Shown piece by piece: positions 16,846 through 25,715 of a stretch of 64,000 nt of DNA. Position 1 is the first letter of the stretch. Each line of letters starts with the position of its first letter. The translations under genes were made by a program, and so were the position numbers. The notes beneath the pieces were generated by a model. The model was not told where the DNA came from. It saw only the letters and a list, made by a program, of their open reading frames with translations, and made no database searches. The DNA lies in NCBI RefSeq assembly GCF_001280125.1, contig NZ_LGEG01000103.1, forward strand, positions 1 to 64,000, given 5' to 3'. Origin of the DNA: Streptomyces sp. NRRL F-6492. GTDB lineage: Bacteria > Actinomycetota > Actinomycetes > Streptomycetales > Streptomycetaceae.

Positions 16846-18297
16846 ATGCCTTCCCCCGACGCTCCGGCCCTTCCGACCGCCCCGACAGCCCCGACAGCCC
16901 CGACAGCCCCGACAGCGCACGGGACCGCCCCCGGCCCCCACATGGACGGGCGCATGCGGCTCGTGCTGCTCGTCCTCCTCGTCGCCCAGTTCATGCTGGC
17001 CGTCGACTTCTCGATCCTGAACGTCGCCCTGCCCGTCATCGGCGAGGGACTCGGCTTCTCGCTCGGCGGCCTCCAGTGGATCGCCACCGGCTTCGCCCTC
17101 GCCGCCGCCGGCTTCACCCTCCTCTTCGGGCGCGTCGCCGACCTCCTCGGCCGCCGCCGGGTCTTCCTCGGCGGCATGGCCGTCCTCGGCGCCGCCTCCC
17201 TCGCCGGAGGCCTCGCCACCTCCCCCGAGCTGCTCATGGCCGCCCGCGTCGCGCAGGGCCTCGCCACCGCCGCCGTCACCCCCGCCGGGCTCTCGCTGCT
17301 GACCTCCGCCTTCCCCGAGGGACCGCTGCAGGACAAGGCCCTCGGCCTCAACGGCGCCCTGATGTCCGCCGGGTTCACCACCGGGGCCGTCCTCGGCGGC
17401 GTCCTGACCGACCTGCTCTCCTGGCGCTGGGCGTTCTTCGTCAACGTGCCGGTCGCCCTCGCCGTCCTGCTCGTGGCCCCCGCCGTCGTCGAGGAGAGCC
17501 GCCCGGCCGAGCGGCCCCGCCTCGACGTGCCGGGCGCGATCACCGTCACCGGCGGTCTCCTCGCCCTCGTCTACGGGCTCACCGCCGCCGGCGAGCACGG
17601 CTGGACCGACCCCGGCGTCCTCGTCGCCCTGGCCGCGGCCGTCGCCCTGCTCACCGCCTTCCCGTTCGTCGAGCGGCGCTCCGCCGCGCCCCTCGTCCCG
17701 ATCCGGGTCCTGAAGCGGCGCACGGTCGTCCTGGGCAACCTCGCCGGGCTCGTCGCCTTCGCCACCGAGACCTCGCTGGTCTTCCTGATGACCCTGCACC
17801 TCCAGGACGTCCTGGGCTTCTCGCCGCTCGCCGCCAGCCTTTCCTTCGGCGTCCTGGGCGCCGGCACGGTCCTCGGCGGACTGCTCGCCCCCCGCTTCAT
17901 CGGCCGGTTCTCCCCCCGTACCGCCCTGATCGCGGGCGGGGTCCTCCAGGCCGTCGCGACCCTCTCCCTCGTCGGGCTCGGCGACGGGCGGAGCACGTAC
18001 GGGCTGCTGCTCGCCGCCACCTTCGCGGGCGGCGTCGGCAACATGCTCGCCATCGTCGGCTTCATGGTGACCGCCACCTCCGGTCTGCCCGACGCCGAGC
18101 AGGGCACGGCCACCGGCATCGCCACCATGACCCAGCAGGTCGGCATCACCCTGGGCACCCCGGTCATGAGCGCCGTGGTCGTCACCGCCGCGACGCTGCC
18201 CGACGGCATCGGCCGCGCGGTCCTCGTCAACGCGGCCGTCGTCCTCGTCGCCGTCCTCGCCCCGGTGCTCCTGGCCCGGGCGGGGTCCCGCCCCTAG
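16846..18297 (+). CDS. DHA2-family (EmrB/QacA) MFS multidrug exporter
   Basis: A 483-residue proton-driven exporter with about 14 membrane segments. Motif A appears as LLFGRVADLLGRRRVFLGG, and the DHA2 hallmark LDxxxxNVALP as VDFSILNVALPVIG. The N-terminus carries a short Pro-Thr-Ala repeat coded by CCGACAGCC units (about 16878-16915), apparently cytoplasmic. It is divergent from a TetR gene, the standard repressor-exporter arrangement. The stop overlaps the end of the convergent methyltransferase gene by 4 bp. Confidence 0.92.
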   Translation: MPSPDAPALPTAPTAPTAPTAPTAHGTAPGPHMDGRMRLVLLVLLVAQFMLAVDFSILNVALPVIGEGLGFSLGGLQWIATGFALAAAGFTLLFGRVADLLGRRRVFLGGMAVLGAASLAGGLATSPELLMAARVAQGLATAAVTPAGLSLLTSAFPEGPLQDKALGLNGALMSAGFTTGAVLGGVLTDLLSWRWAFFVNVPVALAVLLVAPAVVEESRPAERPRLDVPGAITVTGGLLALVYGLTAAGEHGWTDPGVLVALAAAVALLTAFPFVERRSAAPLVPIRVLKRRTVVLGNLAGLVAFATETSLVFLMTLHLQDVLGFSPLAASLSFGVLGAGTVLGGLLAPRFIGRFSPRTALIAGGVLQAVATLSLVGLGDGRSTYGLLLAATFAGGVGNMLAIVGFMVTATSGLPDAEQGTATGIATMTQQVGITLGTPVMSAVVVTAATLPDGIGRAVLVNAAVVLVAVLAPVLLARAGSRP

Positions 18298-19280
18298 GGG
18301 GTGTCCCCCTCCGGCGGCCACGGGTCGCCCCACTCCGCGTCGCGGGCCTGCTTGTAGAGGGGCCCGTGGCGCTTGGTGACGGTGTCGCGGGAGAGGCCCC
18401 CGGGGTCGCAGAGCTCCAGCTGGACCAGGCCCTTGCGGATCTGCGGCCTGCGGACGATCCGGCCGGCCGCCGGGTCCACCGGGAACCGGGTGGCGGCCAC
18501 GTACGCGTACTTCTCGTCCTCGTACGCCAGCGAACCGCCCTTCACCTGCCGGTGCAGCGAGGAGCGGCTGACCCGGGCCGAGAAGTGGCACCAGTCCGTG
18601 CCGGGCACGATCGGGCAGGCCCCGCTGTGCGGACAGGGCGCGGCGACGGCGAAGCCGGCGTCGACGAGCAGGGTGCGGGCCGCGATGATCCGCTCGTAGC
18701 CGTCCGGGGTGCCCGGCTCGACCACGACGACGGCCCGCGCGGCGCGGGCCGCCTCGGTGACGAGCGAGGCGCGGTCGGCCTCGGTCAGCTCCTTGAGGAC
18801 GTACGAGACGGTGACCAGGTCCGTGTCGGCGAGGCGCAGCGCGCCGCCGATCCGCTCGCGCCGCCACTCCGCGTCGAGGACGCCGCCGGCCAGCTCGCGG
18901 CCGAGCGCGAGGGCGGGCTCGGCCCAGTCGAGGACGGTGGTGCGGGGCGGGGCGTCGCCCCAGGCCTCCGCGACGGCCCAGCTCGCCGCGCCCGTGCCGC
19001 CGCCGACGTCGGTGTGGGTGCGCGGCTCCCAGTCGGGCGCGGCGTCCCGCAGGGCGTCCAGGGCGCCCCGTACCGCCTCGAAGGTCGCCGGCATCCGGTA
19101 CGCGGCGTACGCGGCGACGTCGGAGCGGTCGCGGAGCACGGGGGCGTCCGTCGGGGTGGTGCCCCGGTAGTTGGCGATCAGCCGCTCGACGGCCCGGGCG
19201 GCCCGGTGGGGCGGCAGGCCGTCGAGGAGCCCGGCGAGGGCGGCGCGCAGGGAGTCGGCGGAGGGGGCGGAGGCGTTCAC
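18294..19280 (-). CDS. Rsm22/METTL17-type small ribosomal subunit methyltransferase-like protein
   Basis: A 328-residue SAM-dependent methyltransferase of the Rsm22 family, linked to small-ribosomal-subunit assembly. The SAM motif is TDVGGGTGAASWAV near residues 90-103. Conserved VSYVLKEL and VVVVEPGTPDGYERI follow, then a cysteine set in CPHSGACPI and DWCHF. This matches the Fe-S-binding cysteines described for METTL17/Rsm22, and RSSLHRQVKGG comes after it. Catalytic activity of bacterial members is not established. Confidence 0.88.
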   Translation of the reverse strand: MNASAPSADSLRAALAGLLDGLPPHRAARAVERLIANYRGTTPTDAPVLRDRSDVAAYAAYRMPATFEAVRGALDALRDAAPDWEPRTHTDVGGGTGAASWAVAEAWGDAPPRTTVLDWAEPALALGRELAGGVLDAEWRRERIGGALRLADTDLVTVSYVLKELTEADRASLVTEAARAARAVVVVEPGTPDGYERIIAARTLLVDAGFAVAAPCPHSGACPIVPGTDWCHFSARVSRSSLHRQVKGGSLAYEDEKYAYVAATRFPVDPAAGRIVRRPQIRKGLVQLELCDPGGLSRDTVTKRHGPLYKQARDAEWGDPWPPEGDTP

Positions 19281-19289
19281 CGAGACATT

Positions 19290-20696
19290 CTAGGCGGCCG
19301 GGTCCCGCGTCTTTCCCGCTCCGGCGGCCTGCCACGGGCGGCACAGGCCCAGGAAGCAGGCCAGGGCGAGGGCGGCGCAGGTGAGCTGGACGACGGCCAT
19401 CGGGACGGCCGTGTGCTCGCCCGCGATGCCGACGAGCGGGGAGGCGACGGCGCCGACGAGGAAGGAGGTGGTGCCGAGGAGGGCGGAGGCGGACCCGGCG
19501 GCGTGCGGGGTGCGCATCAGGGCCTGGGCGTTGGTGTTCGGCATCGCGAGGCCCATCGCGGACATCAGGACGAAGAGCCCGGCGGCGACGGGCACGAGCC
19601 CGGCCTTCCCGAAGACCCCGCTGGTCATGAGGAGCAGCGCGAGCGCGGCGAGGAGGATGACCGCGAGGCCCCAGCCGAGCACCTTGTCGAGGCTGACGCG
19701 GCCGACGAGGAGCTTGCCGTTGATCTGGCCGACGACGACGAGGCCGATGGAGTTGAGGCCGAAGAGCAGGCTGAAGGTCTGCGGCGAGGCGCCGTAGATC
19801 TCCTGCACGACGAACGGCGACGCCGATATGTAGGCGAAGAGGACGGCGAAGGCGAGGCCGCCGGTCAGCGTGTAGCCGGCGAAGACCCGGTCCGCGAGGA
19901 GTCCCCGCATGGTGCGCAGGGCCTGGCCGACCCCGCCCTCGTGGCGGCGCTCCGGCGGCAGCGTCTCGGCGAGGAAGCGGTGGACGACGAGGGTGAGCAG
20001 GACGCCGACGCCGGTGAGGACGTGGAAGACGCCCCGCCAGTCGGTGATCCGCAGGATCTGCCCGCCGATGAGGGGGGCGACGATCGGGGCGGCGCCGGAG
20101 ATCAGCATCAGGGTGGAGAAGAAGCGGGCCATCTCGACGCCGTCGTAGAGGTCGCGGACGACGGCGCGGGCGATGACGATGCCGGCGGCGCCCGCGAGGC
20201 CCTGGAGCAGCCGGAAGCCGATGAGGGTCTCGGCGGTGGGCGCGAGGGCGCAGACGGCGGTGGCGAGGACGTACACGACCATGCCGGCGAGCAGCGGGCG
20301 GCGGCGTCCCCACTTGTCGCTCATGGGGCCGACGACGAGCTGGCCGAGGGCCATGCCGGCGAGGCAGGCGGTGAGGGTGAGCTGGACGGTGGCGGCGGGC
20401 GCGCGCAGCGCGCCGGTGACCTCCGGCAGGGCCGGGAGGTACATGTCCATGGAGAGCGGGGGGAGGGCCGTGAGGCCGCCCAGGACGAGGGTGACGAGCA
20501 GACCGGTCCGCCGGGCGGCGGTGACGCCGGGGGCGGCGGGCGCGGGGGCGGCGGGCGCGGGGGCGGCGGGGTCGGCGGCCGCGGCGGGGACGCCGGCGGC
20601 GGCGAGGGCGCCGGGCGCGTCGGGAGCGACGGGCGCCGTCTCGTCCGTGTTCCCCTGTGTTGTTCTCTGACCGCTCTCCGGCATCGACCGCTCCAT
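19290..20696 (-). CDS. Bcr/CflA-family MFS drug exporter
   Basis: A 468-residue, 12-helix DHA1 transporter. The family signature PPLSMDMYLPALPEV follows an Ala/Pro-rich N-terminal tail of about 70 residues (repeats of APAAPAPAAP) which is not part of the transporter fold. Motif A is GPMSDKWGRRRPLLAG. Family members export bicyclomycin, chloramphenicol, sulfonamides or amino acids; the substrate here is unknown. It lies 9 bp downstream of the Rsm22-like gene's start on the same strand and is divergent from an oxidoreductase. Confidence 0.9.
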   Translation of the reverse strand: MERSMPESGQRTTQGNTDETAPVAPDAPGALAAAGVPAAAADPAAPAPAAPAPAAPGVTAARRTGLLVTLVLGGLTALPPLSMDMYLPALPEVTGALRAPAATVQLTLTACLAGMALGQLVVGPMSDKWGRRRPLLAGMVVYVLATAVCALAPTAETLIGFRLLQGLAGAAGIVIARAVVRDLYDGVEMARFFSTLMLISGAAPIVAPLIGGQILRITDWRGVFHVLTGVGVLLTLVVHRFLAETLPPERRHEGGVGQALRTMRGLLADRVFAGYTLTGGLAFAVLFAYISASPFVVQEIYGASPQTFSLLFGLNSIGLVVVGQINGKLLVGRVSLDKVLGWGLAVILLAALALLLMTSGVFGKAGLVPVAAGLFVLMSAMGLAMPNTNAQALMRTPHAAGSASALLGTTSFLVGAVASPLVGIAGEHTAVPMAVVQLTCAALALACFLGLCRPWQAAGAGKTRDPAA

Positions 20697-20767
20697 CTCG
20701 TTGAAACCTTGCCTATGCTCTCAGCTCGACCGGCGTGGTCGAGACCTCTGTGAGACGGGTGGGGAAC

Positions 20768-21754
20768 ATGAGCGGGACGGTGCGCTGGGGGATCCTGGCG
20801 ACGGGCGGCATCGCGGAGCGGTTCACCACCGACCTGCTGACGCTGGACGGTGCCGAGGTGGTGGCGGTGGCGTCCCGCAGCGAGGCGCCCGCGCGGGCCT
20901 TCGCGGAGCGGTTCGGGATACCGAGGGCGTACGGGGAGTGGGCCGGGCTCTTCGCCGACGCGGACGTCGACGTGGTGTACGTGGCGACCCCGCACCACGC
21001 GCACCGGGCGGCGGCCGGCCTCGCCCTGGAGGCGGGCAAGGCGGTGCTCTGCGAGAAGGCCCTCACGCTCAACGCCCGGGAGGCGGCCGAGCTGGTCGCC
21101 CTCGCCCGGGACCGCGGCCTCTTCCTGATGGAGGCCATGTGGATGTACTGCAACCCGCTGATCCGGCGGATCGCGGAGCTGGTGCGCGACGGGGCGGTCG
21201 GCGAGGTCCGCACGGTCCAGGCGGACTTCGGGCTCGCGGGCCCCTTCGGGGCGGACCACCGGCTGCGGGACCCGAAGACGGGCGGCGGGGCGCTGCTCGA
21301 CCTGGGGGTGTACCCGGTGTCGTTCGCGCAGCTGCTGCTCGGCGAGCCGGACACGGTGCAGGCGCACGCGCTGCTCTCGCCGGAGGGCGTCGACCTGAAC
21401 ACGGGGATGCTCCTGGGCTGGTCCGGCACGGGGGCGTCGGCCCTGCTGTCCTGCTCGATCGCCGCGGACACCCCGCTGACGGCCTCGGTGACGGGCTCCC
21501 TCGGCCGGATCGACGTGCCGCGCGGCTTCTTCTTCCCCGAGCGGTTCACCCTGCACCGTGAGGGCGCCGAGCCGGAGGAGTTCGTCGCGGAGGCCGATCC
21601 GCACTCCTTCCGGCACGAGGCCGCCGAGGTGACGCGCTGTCTGCGGGCGGGCGAGAAGGAGTCCCCGCTGGTGCCGCTGGACGGCTCGCTCGCGGTGATG
21701 CGGACGCTCGACGCGGTGCGGGACCGCATCGGCGTCCGCTACCCCGGGGAGTGA
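20768..21754 (+). CDS. Gfo/Idh/MocA-family oxidoreductase
   Basis: A 328-residue NAD(P)-dependent dehydrogenase. The N-terminal Rossmann domain shows WGILATGGIAERF. The family loop VATPHHAHRAAA and the catalytic-lysine motif EKALTLNAREA (usually EKP) follow. The C-terminal substrate domain has the GGGALLDLGVYPV stretch. The closest described relatives act on sugars or trans-dihydrobenzenediol; the substrate here is unknown. ATG 20768 is preceded by GGTGGGGA; an earlier in-frame ATG at 20735 lacks such a site. Confidence 0.9.
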   Translation: MSGTVRWGILATGGIAERFTTDLLTLDGAEVVAVASRSEAPARAFAERFGIPRAYGEWAGLFADADVDVVYVATPHHAHRAAAGLALEAGKAVLCEKALTLNAREAAELVALARDRGLFLMEAMWMYCNPLIRRIAELVRDGAVGEVRTVQADFGLAGPFGADHRLRDPKTGGGALLDLGVYPVSFAQLLLGEPDTVQAHALLSPEGVDLNTGMLLGWSGTGASALLSCSIAADTPLTASVTGSLGRIDVPRGFFFPERFTLHREGAEPEEFVAEADPHSFRHEAAEVTRCLRAGEKESPLVPLDGSLAVMRTLDAVRDRIGVRYPGE

Positions 21755-21757
21755 GGG

Positions 21758-23389
21758 CTACGCGGGGACGAGGCCCGGGTTCCCCGCCTCGGTGACGTAG
21801 GAGGCGGCGGTGGTGACGGGGGCGCCCGGGGTCGTCACGTAGGGGACCGTGCGGAAGTCGGCGCGGGCGCTGTCGCGGCCGAGGGAGACCTTCGTGTAGC
21901 CCCGCCGCCCGTTGAAGAACCGCAGGTGCGGATTGGCCCGCATGAGCTTGTCGTAGTTCGAGGGGCGGTCGGCGCCGTCCTTGCCGCTGGTGATCGAGGT
22001 GGTGACGATCTCGGTGCCGACGGTCCGGGAGGACGGGTCGCGGAAGTCGGCCTTGAGGTCGAGGCCGTAGGAGACGTGGACGTCGCCGGTGAGCACCATC
22101 AGGTTCTCGACGCCGGCGGCCTCCGCGCCCGCCAGGATCCGCCGCCGGGAGGCCGGGTAGCCGTCCCAGGAGTCCATGGAGAGCTTGAAGTCGGCGGTGG
22201 CGCGGTCGCGGCGCTCGGCGAACACGACCTGCTGGGGCAGGACGTTCCAGCGGGCCCGGGAGCGGCGCCAGCCGTCGAGCAGCCAGCGCTCCTGGGCGGC
22301 GCCGGTCAGGGTGCGCGACGGGTCCTCGGACTCGGGCCCGGGGACCTGCCAGCCGTCGCCGTACGCCTGGTCGGAGCGGTACTGGCGGGTGTCGAGGATG
22401 TCGAACTGCGCGAGGCTCCCGAAGCGCAGCCGCCGGTACAGCCGCATGTCGGGTCCTTCGGGGAGCTGGGGGCGGCGCAGCGGCTGGTGCTCCCAGTAGG
22501 CGCGGTAGGCGGCGGCGCGGCGGAGCAGGAACTCCTCCGGCGGGACGTCGTTCTCGGGGGTGCCGCCCGCGTAGTTGTTCTCGGTCTCGTGGTCGTCCCA
22601 GGTGACGACGAAGGGGTGGGCGGCGTGCGCGGCCCGCAGGTCGGGGTCCGTCTTGTAGAGGGCGTAGCGGAGCCGGTAGTCCTCCAGGGTGAGCGTCTCG
22701 CGGTCGAAGACGGCCGGGAGGACGCGGTCGGTGTAGGCGCGGGCTCCGCCGGTGGCGTCGACGGCGTACTCGTAGAGGTAGTCGCCGAGGTGGAGGACGA
22801 CGTCCACGTCCTCCTGGGCGAGGTGGCGGTAGGCGGTGAAGTGGCCGTCGTGGTAGGCCTGGCAGGAGACGGCGGCGAGCGAGAGCGCCGTGTTGCGGGC
22901 GCCGGGGGCCGGGGCGGTGCGGGTGCGGCCGACCGGGCTGGTCCAGGCGCCGGCGCGGAAGCGGTAGAAGTACGCGCGGCCGGGTTCGAGGTGCTCGACC
23001 TCGACGTGGACGGTGTGGCGGAACTCGGGGTGGGCGGTGGCGGCCCCGCGCCGCACGGTGTGCCGGAAGCGCTCGTCGCGGGCGATCTCCCACTGGACGG
23101 GGACCCGCCGGTCGGGCAGTCCGCCGCCGGGCTCGAAGGGGCGGGGCGCGAGCCGGGTCCAGAGCAGGACGGAGCCGGGCTGGGGGTCGCCGGAGGCGAC
23201 GCCCAGGGTGAACGGGTCCTCGGTGACGCGCCGGGCGTCGAGTTCGGCGGCGGCCGCGGAGCCGGCCGCGGGCAGCTGGGTGGCGAAGGCGAGCGCGGCG
23301 GCGGCGCCGGTGACGGTGAGGAACCGCCGCCGTCCGAAGTGCCTTGCGGCGTGCCTGAGTTCCCGGTCGTGCTCGTGCGTCTGGCTCAT
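21758..23389 (-). CDS. phoD: PhoD-type alkaline phosphatase/phosphodiesterase, Tat-exported
   Basis: A 543-residue secreted Ca/Fe-dependent phosphatase. A Tat signal (GRRRFLTVTG then a hydrophobic run ending ...AAGSAAAAE) leads into the N-terminal PhoD Fn3-like domain (FTLGVASGDPQPGSVLLWTRL). The metallophosphatase core has HLGDYLYEY, FVVTWDDHETENNY and VLTGDVHVSYG. It is expected outside the membrane, releasing phosphate from organic esters under Pho control. I did not find a clear PHO box upstream. Confidence 0.95.
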   Translation of the reverse strand: MSQTHEHDRELRHAARHFGRRRFLTVTGAAAALAFATQLPAAGSAAAAELDARRVTEDPFTLGVASGDPQPGSVLLWTRLAPRPFEPGGGLPDRRVPVQWEIARDERFRHTVRRGAATAHPEFRHTVHVEVEHLEPGRAYFYRFRAGAWTSPVGRTRTAPAPGARNTALSLAAVSCQAYHDGHFTAYRHLAQEDVDVVLHLGDYLYEYAVDATGGARAYTDRVLPAVFDRETLTLEDYRLRYALYKTDPDLRAAHAAHPFVVTWDDHETENNYAGGTPENDVPPEEFLLRRAAAYRAYWEHQPLRRPQLPEGPDMRLYRRLRFGSLAQFDILDTRQYRSDQAYGDGWQVPGPESEDPSRTLTGAAQERWLLDGWRRSRARWNVLPQQVVFAERRDRATADFKLSMDSWDGYPASRRRILAGAEAAGVENLMVLTGDVHVSYGLDLKADFRDPSSRTVGTEIVTTSITSGKDGADRPSNYDKLMRANPHLRFFNGRRGYTKVSLGRDSARADFRTVPYVTTPGAPVTTAASYVTEAGNPGLVPA

Positions 23390-23524
23390 GTGCCCCTCCC
23401 CTGACGGATGCCGTGCGCTCGTCATTCGAGGGGGCCGGGGCGACCACGTGTTGTCGGGTACAGGACATCCACGTGTCGGACGGATGAGTTCACGGTGCAC
23501 GCGTCTCGCGTACGCTGCGCGCCC

Positions 23525-24268
23525 ATGAGCATCGCAGTGGTGACGGGAGCGGGTTCGGGCATCGGCCGGAGCGTGGCCCGCGCGCTCGCGGCGGCGGGCT
23601 GGTCGGTGGCGCTCGCGGGCCGCCGGGCGGAGGCCCTGGAGGAGACGGCGGCGGCCCTGCCCGGCGGGGACTTCCTGTGCGCCCCGACGGACGTGACGTC
23701 GGAGACGCAGGTCGCGGCCCTCTTCTCGTCCGTACGGGACCGCTACGGGCGCGTGGACCTGCTCTTCAACAACGCCGGTACGTTCGCGGGCGGCGGGACC
23801 CCGGTCGAGGACCTGGACCCGGCGACCTGGCGGGCGGTCGTCGACGTCAACCTGACGGGCGCGTTCCTGTGCGCGCAGGCGGCCTTCCGGACCATGAAGG
23901 AGCAGGACCCGCGGGGCGGCCGGATCATCAACAACGGCTCGATCTCGGCCCACGTGCCGCGCCCGCACTCGATCGCGTACACGGCGACGAAGCACGCGAT
24001 GACGGGCCTGACCAAGTCCCTGTCCCTGGACGGGCGTCCGTACCGGATCGCCTGCGGCCAGCTCGACATCGGCAACGCGGCGACCGACATGACGGCCCGC
24101 ATGCGGACCGGCATCCTCCAGGCGGACGGCCGGACGGCGCCGGAGCCGGTGATGGACGCGGCGGACGTGGCGGCGACGGTGGTGCACATGGCGGGGCTGC
24201 CGCTGGAGGCGAACGTGCAGTTCGCGACGGTGATGGCGACGGCGATGCCGTACGTCGGCCGGGGCTGA
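23525..24268 (+). CDS. SDR-family oxidoreductase
   Basis: A 247-residue short-chain dehydrogenase. The cofactor motif TGAGSGIG is at residues 7-14, NNAG near 83, and the catalytic Ser/Tyr/Lys are in NGSISAH and the Y152-x3-K156 segment (AYTATKHAM). The lack of an acidic residue after strand 2 and the presence of GRRAEAL suggest NADP preference. The substrate is unknown. A long hairpin directly follows the stop. Confidence 0.92.
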   Translation: MSIAVVTGAGSGIGRSVARALAAAGWSVALAGRRAEALEETAAALPGGDFLCAPTDVTSETQVAALFSSVRDRYGRVDLLFNNAGTFAGGGTPVEDLDPATWRAVVDVNLTGAFLCAQAAFRTMKEQDPRGGRIINNGSISAHVPRPHSIAYTATKHAMTGLTKSLSLDGRPYRIACGQLDIGNAATDMTARMRTGILQADGRTAPEPVMDAADVAATVVHMAGLPLEANVQFATVMATAMPYVGRG

Positions 24269-24273
24269 GGCAC

Positions 24274-24317
24274 GGGGAGGGGGCGGTGGGGCCTCGCAGG
24301 CCCACCGCCCCCTCCCC
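24274..24317. terminator. 17-bp GC-rich hairpin between convergent genes
   Basis: GGGGAGGGGGCGGTGGG at 24274-24290 pairs fully with the complement at 24301-24317 across a 10-bp loop. It separates the SDR gene (+) from the SnoaL-like gene (-). Confidence 0.85.
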
Positions 24318-24322
24318 CCTTC

Positions 24323-24646
24323 CTACGCCTGTCCGGTCTCGAACCGGGCGATCTTCCCGCCCTCGACGGTGAACCGCCAGCGGGTCCGCATCTCGCCCCA
24401 GGTGTCGTTGCGGTAGCGGGCGACGAGGTCGCGCCCGTCGGCCTTCTGGGACTCGATCTCCATGTGGCCGCGCGAGGAGAAGACCTCCTTCTCGGTCCAC
24501 GCGTCGAGGTCCCGGTCGGTGCCGTCGTCGGACATGGTGGCGCCGGCCGCGAGGGCCGCCCGGAAGGCCTCCTCGTCGTTGGCGTTGAGGGCCGCGACGA
24601 AGGCGCGCACGGCCGGGTCGGTGAGCTGCTCCACGGGAATCGTCAT
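24323..24646 (-). CDS. SnoaL/NTF2-like small protein
   Basis: A 107-residue protein with the NTF2-like start VRAFVAALNANDEEAFRAALAAGATMSDDG and later strands RDLVARYRNDTWGEMRTRWRFTVEGGKIARFETGQ. Such cone-shaped folds host varied catalytic or ligand-binding roles. The fold assignment is fairly safe; no specific activity can be named. Confidence 0.85.
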   Translation of the reverse strand: MTIPVEQLTDPAVRAFVAALNANDEEAFRAALAAGATMSDDGTDRDLDAWTEKEVFSSRGHMEIESQKADGRDLVARYRNDTWGEMRTRWRFTVEGGKIARFETGQA

Positions 24647-24823
24647 GCCCTACCCGTACACCTCCCGCCCCGCCCTCCCGGGGGAACCGGGCCGCACGCG
24701 CCCGCGTGTCAGCGGCGGGGGCTGGGCCACCTGGACGAGCGGAAAACGATCCGGCCCGGCGGATCGTGTCCGCCGGGCCGTGGCCGACCGGTCAGCCGGT
24801 CGGCGAGTCGCCGTGCCGCTCCG

Positions 24824-25009
24824 TCACTGGGGCGGCGTGTCCCGGTCGCGGCCCAGCTGCTGCTTGAGCCTGTCCTGGGCGGTGTCGACCTGGCCGCTGT
24901 ACTTGCCCCGGCTCTTCCCGTCGACGAAGTCGCCTGCCTTGTCGACGCCCTTTCCGGCCTGGTCCTCGTGGCCCTTGAGCATCCCTTTGAGCTTGTCCAG
25001 TACCGACAT
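24824..25009 (-). CDS. MT0933/Rv0909-like small 'antitoxin' family protein
   Basis: A 61-residue hydrophilic helical protein, MSVLDKLKGMLKGHEDQAGK then GVDKAGDFVDGKSRGKYSGQ. It matches the actinobacterial family annotated as MT0933-like antitoxin and is also CsbD-like. No toxin gene lies next to it, so an antitoxin role is doubtful here. It is the last gene before the rnpB-derived repeat. Confidence 0.8.
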   Translation of the reverse strand: MSVLDKLKGMLKGHEDQAGKGVDKAGDFVDGKSRGKYSGQVDTAQDRLKQQLGRDRDTPPQ

Positions 25010-25148
25010 CGTGGTACTCCTCGAAGTCTGTCCGTCAGCGGGCACCTTCAAGGGTCCCCCCTCACCGCCGGGCCCGCATCCGCAACGGGCGTCGCGGAAC
25101 GGAACGGGGCGAGGCGGGGCGAGGCGGGCTCCGTCGCTCCACGAGGAA

Positions 25149-25182
25149 GGGCCCCGACCCGCGGTCACGCGGTCAAGGGCCC
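25149..25182 (-). terminator. Hairpin beside the displaced rnpB 3' end
   Basis: GGGCCC at both ends (25149-25154 and 25177-25182) enclose GACCCGCG and CGCGGTC arms. It lies just outside the rnpB-derived repeat, at the same relative place as the terminator beside the intact rnpB, and is probably the ancestral rnpB terminator. Confidence 0.55.
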
Positions 25183-25188
25183 TGGGGA

Positions 25189-25217
25189 GGGGCAGACGAG
25201 TCGGGCTGTACGCCGGG
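25189..25217 (-). repeat. Left attachment-like copy of the rnpB 3' end
   Basis: This 29-bp sequence, starting GGGGCAGACGAGTCGGGCT, is identical at 28 of 29 positions (G/A at 25208) to 31295-31323, which is the 3' terminal segment of the intact RNase P RNA gene. There is no rest of rnpB around it. Confidence 0.85.
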
Positions 25218-25297
25218 AACAGTCGCCGCAACGCTACGACCTGCGAAAACGTGCAGGTATGGTGCTTCCGTGGCTACTTTGACGGCTACGCAATAAA

Positions 25298-25331
25298 ACG
25301 TCCCCGCCCGGATCGGCCAGAACGGGGACGT
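25298..25331 (-). terminator. Rho-independent terminator for the gene at 25346
   Basis: A 9-bp stem ACGTCCCCG/CGGGGACGT with a 16-nt loop. Read on the minus strand it is followed by TTTTATTG. Confidence 0.8.
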
Positions 25332-25345
25332 CGTCGCTCCTGAGG

Positions 25346-25699
25346 TCAGACGGTCTCCTCGATGCGTTCGAAGATGTCCGCGTCCGTCTCCCGCTGCCAG
25401 ACCGGCAGGTCGGACCAGTCGGCGACATATCCGGGCTTGGGGTCCTCGAAGTGCCTGAACATCTGGGCGGTCCAGCAGATCGCGACGAACCGGCCCTTCT
25501 GCTCCCGGGTGAGCCGGGCCGCATGTCCGCCGCTGACCTCGATGAAGTCGCGCACCTGCCCGTACACAGCGGCGGCGGCTTCGCGTTCCCACGCGGGCGT
25601 CTCGTCCCACGGCGTGACGTAGCCGGGCTTCGGCTCGCCGGGATAGTGCTTGTTCACACCATCGATCCACGCCTCGCGGAAGATCCGGCCGTCGTTCAT
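25346..25699 (-). CDS. Conserved actinobacterial protein with internal duplication (RyR-like modules?)
   Basis: A 117-residue protein built of two similar halves. The first has HYPGEPKPGYVTPWDETPAW followed by a Glu/Ala helix. The second has HFEDPKPGYVADWSDLPVWQ followed by a similar helix. The middle is TREQKGRFVAICWTAQMF. The shared pattern PKPGYV-x2-W-x3-P-x-W is vaguely like the small RyR domain, but this is not certain. ATG 25699 is chosen because it gives the conserved start MNDGRIFREAW. Its neighbour is an XRE regulator 16 bp upstream on the same strand, so the two are probably co-transcribed. Function unknown. Confidence 0.8.
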   Translation of the reverse strand: MNDGRIFREAWIDGVNKHYPGEPKPGYVTPWDETPAWEREAAAAVYGQVRDFIEVSGGHAARLTREQKGRFVAICWTAQMFRHFEDPKPGYVADWSDLPVWQRETDADIFERIEETV

Positions 25700-25715
25700 G
25701 CGCGTGTCCCTCTCG

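Noticed and set aside
18294..20313. Very long minus-strand open frame across the region
   Set aside because: Arg/His-rich composition; conserved family motifs are in the other frame (Rsm22-like and Bcr genes).
24824..25009. A toxin-antitoxin pair based on the MT0933-like 'antitoxin'
   Set aside because: No plausible toxin gene lies next to it; the family name alone does not establish such a role.
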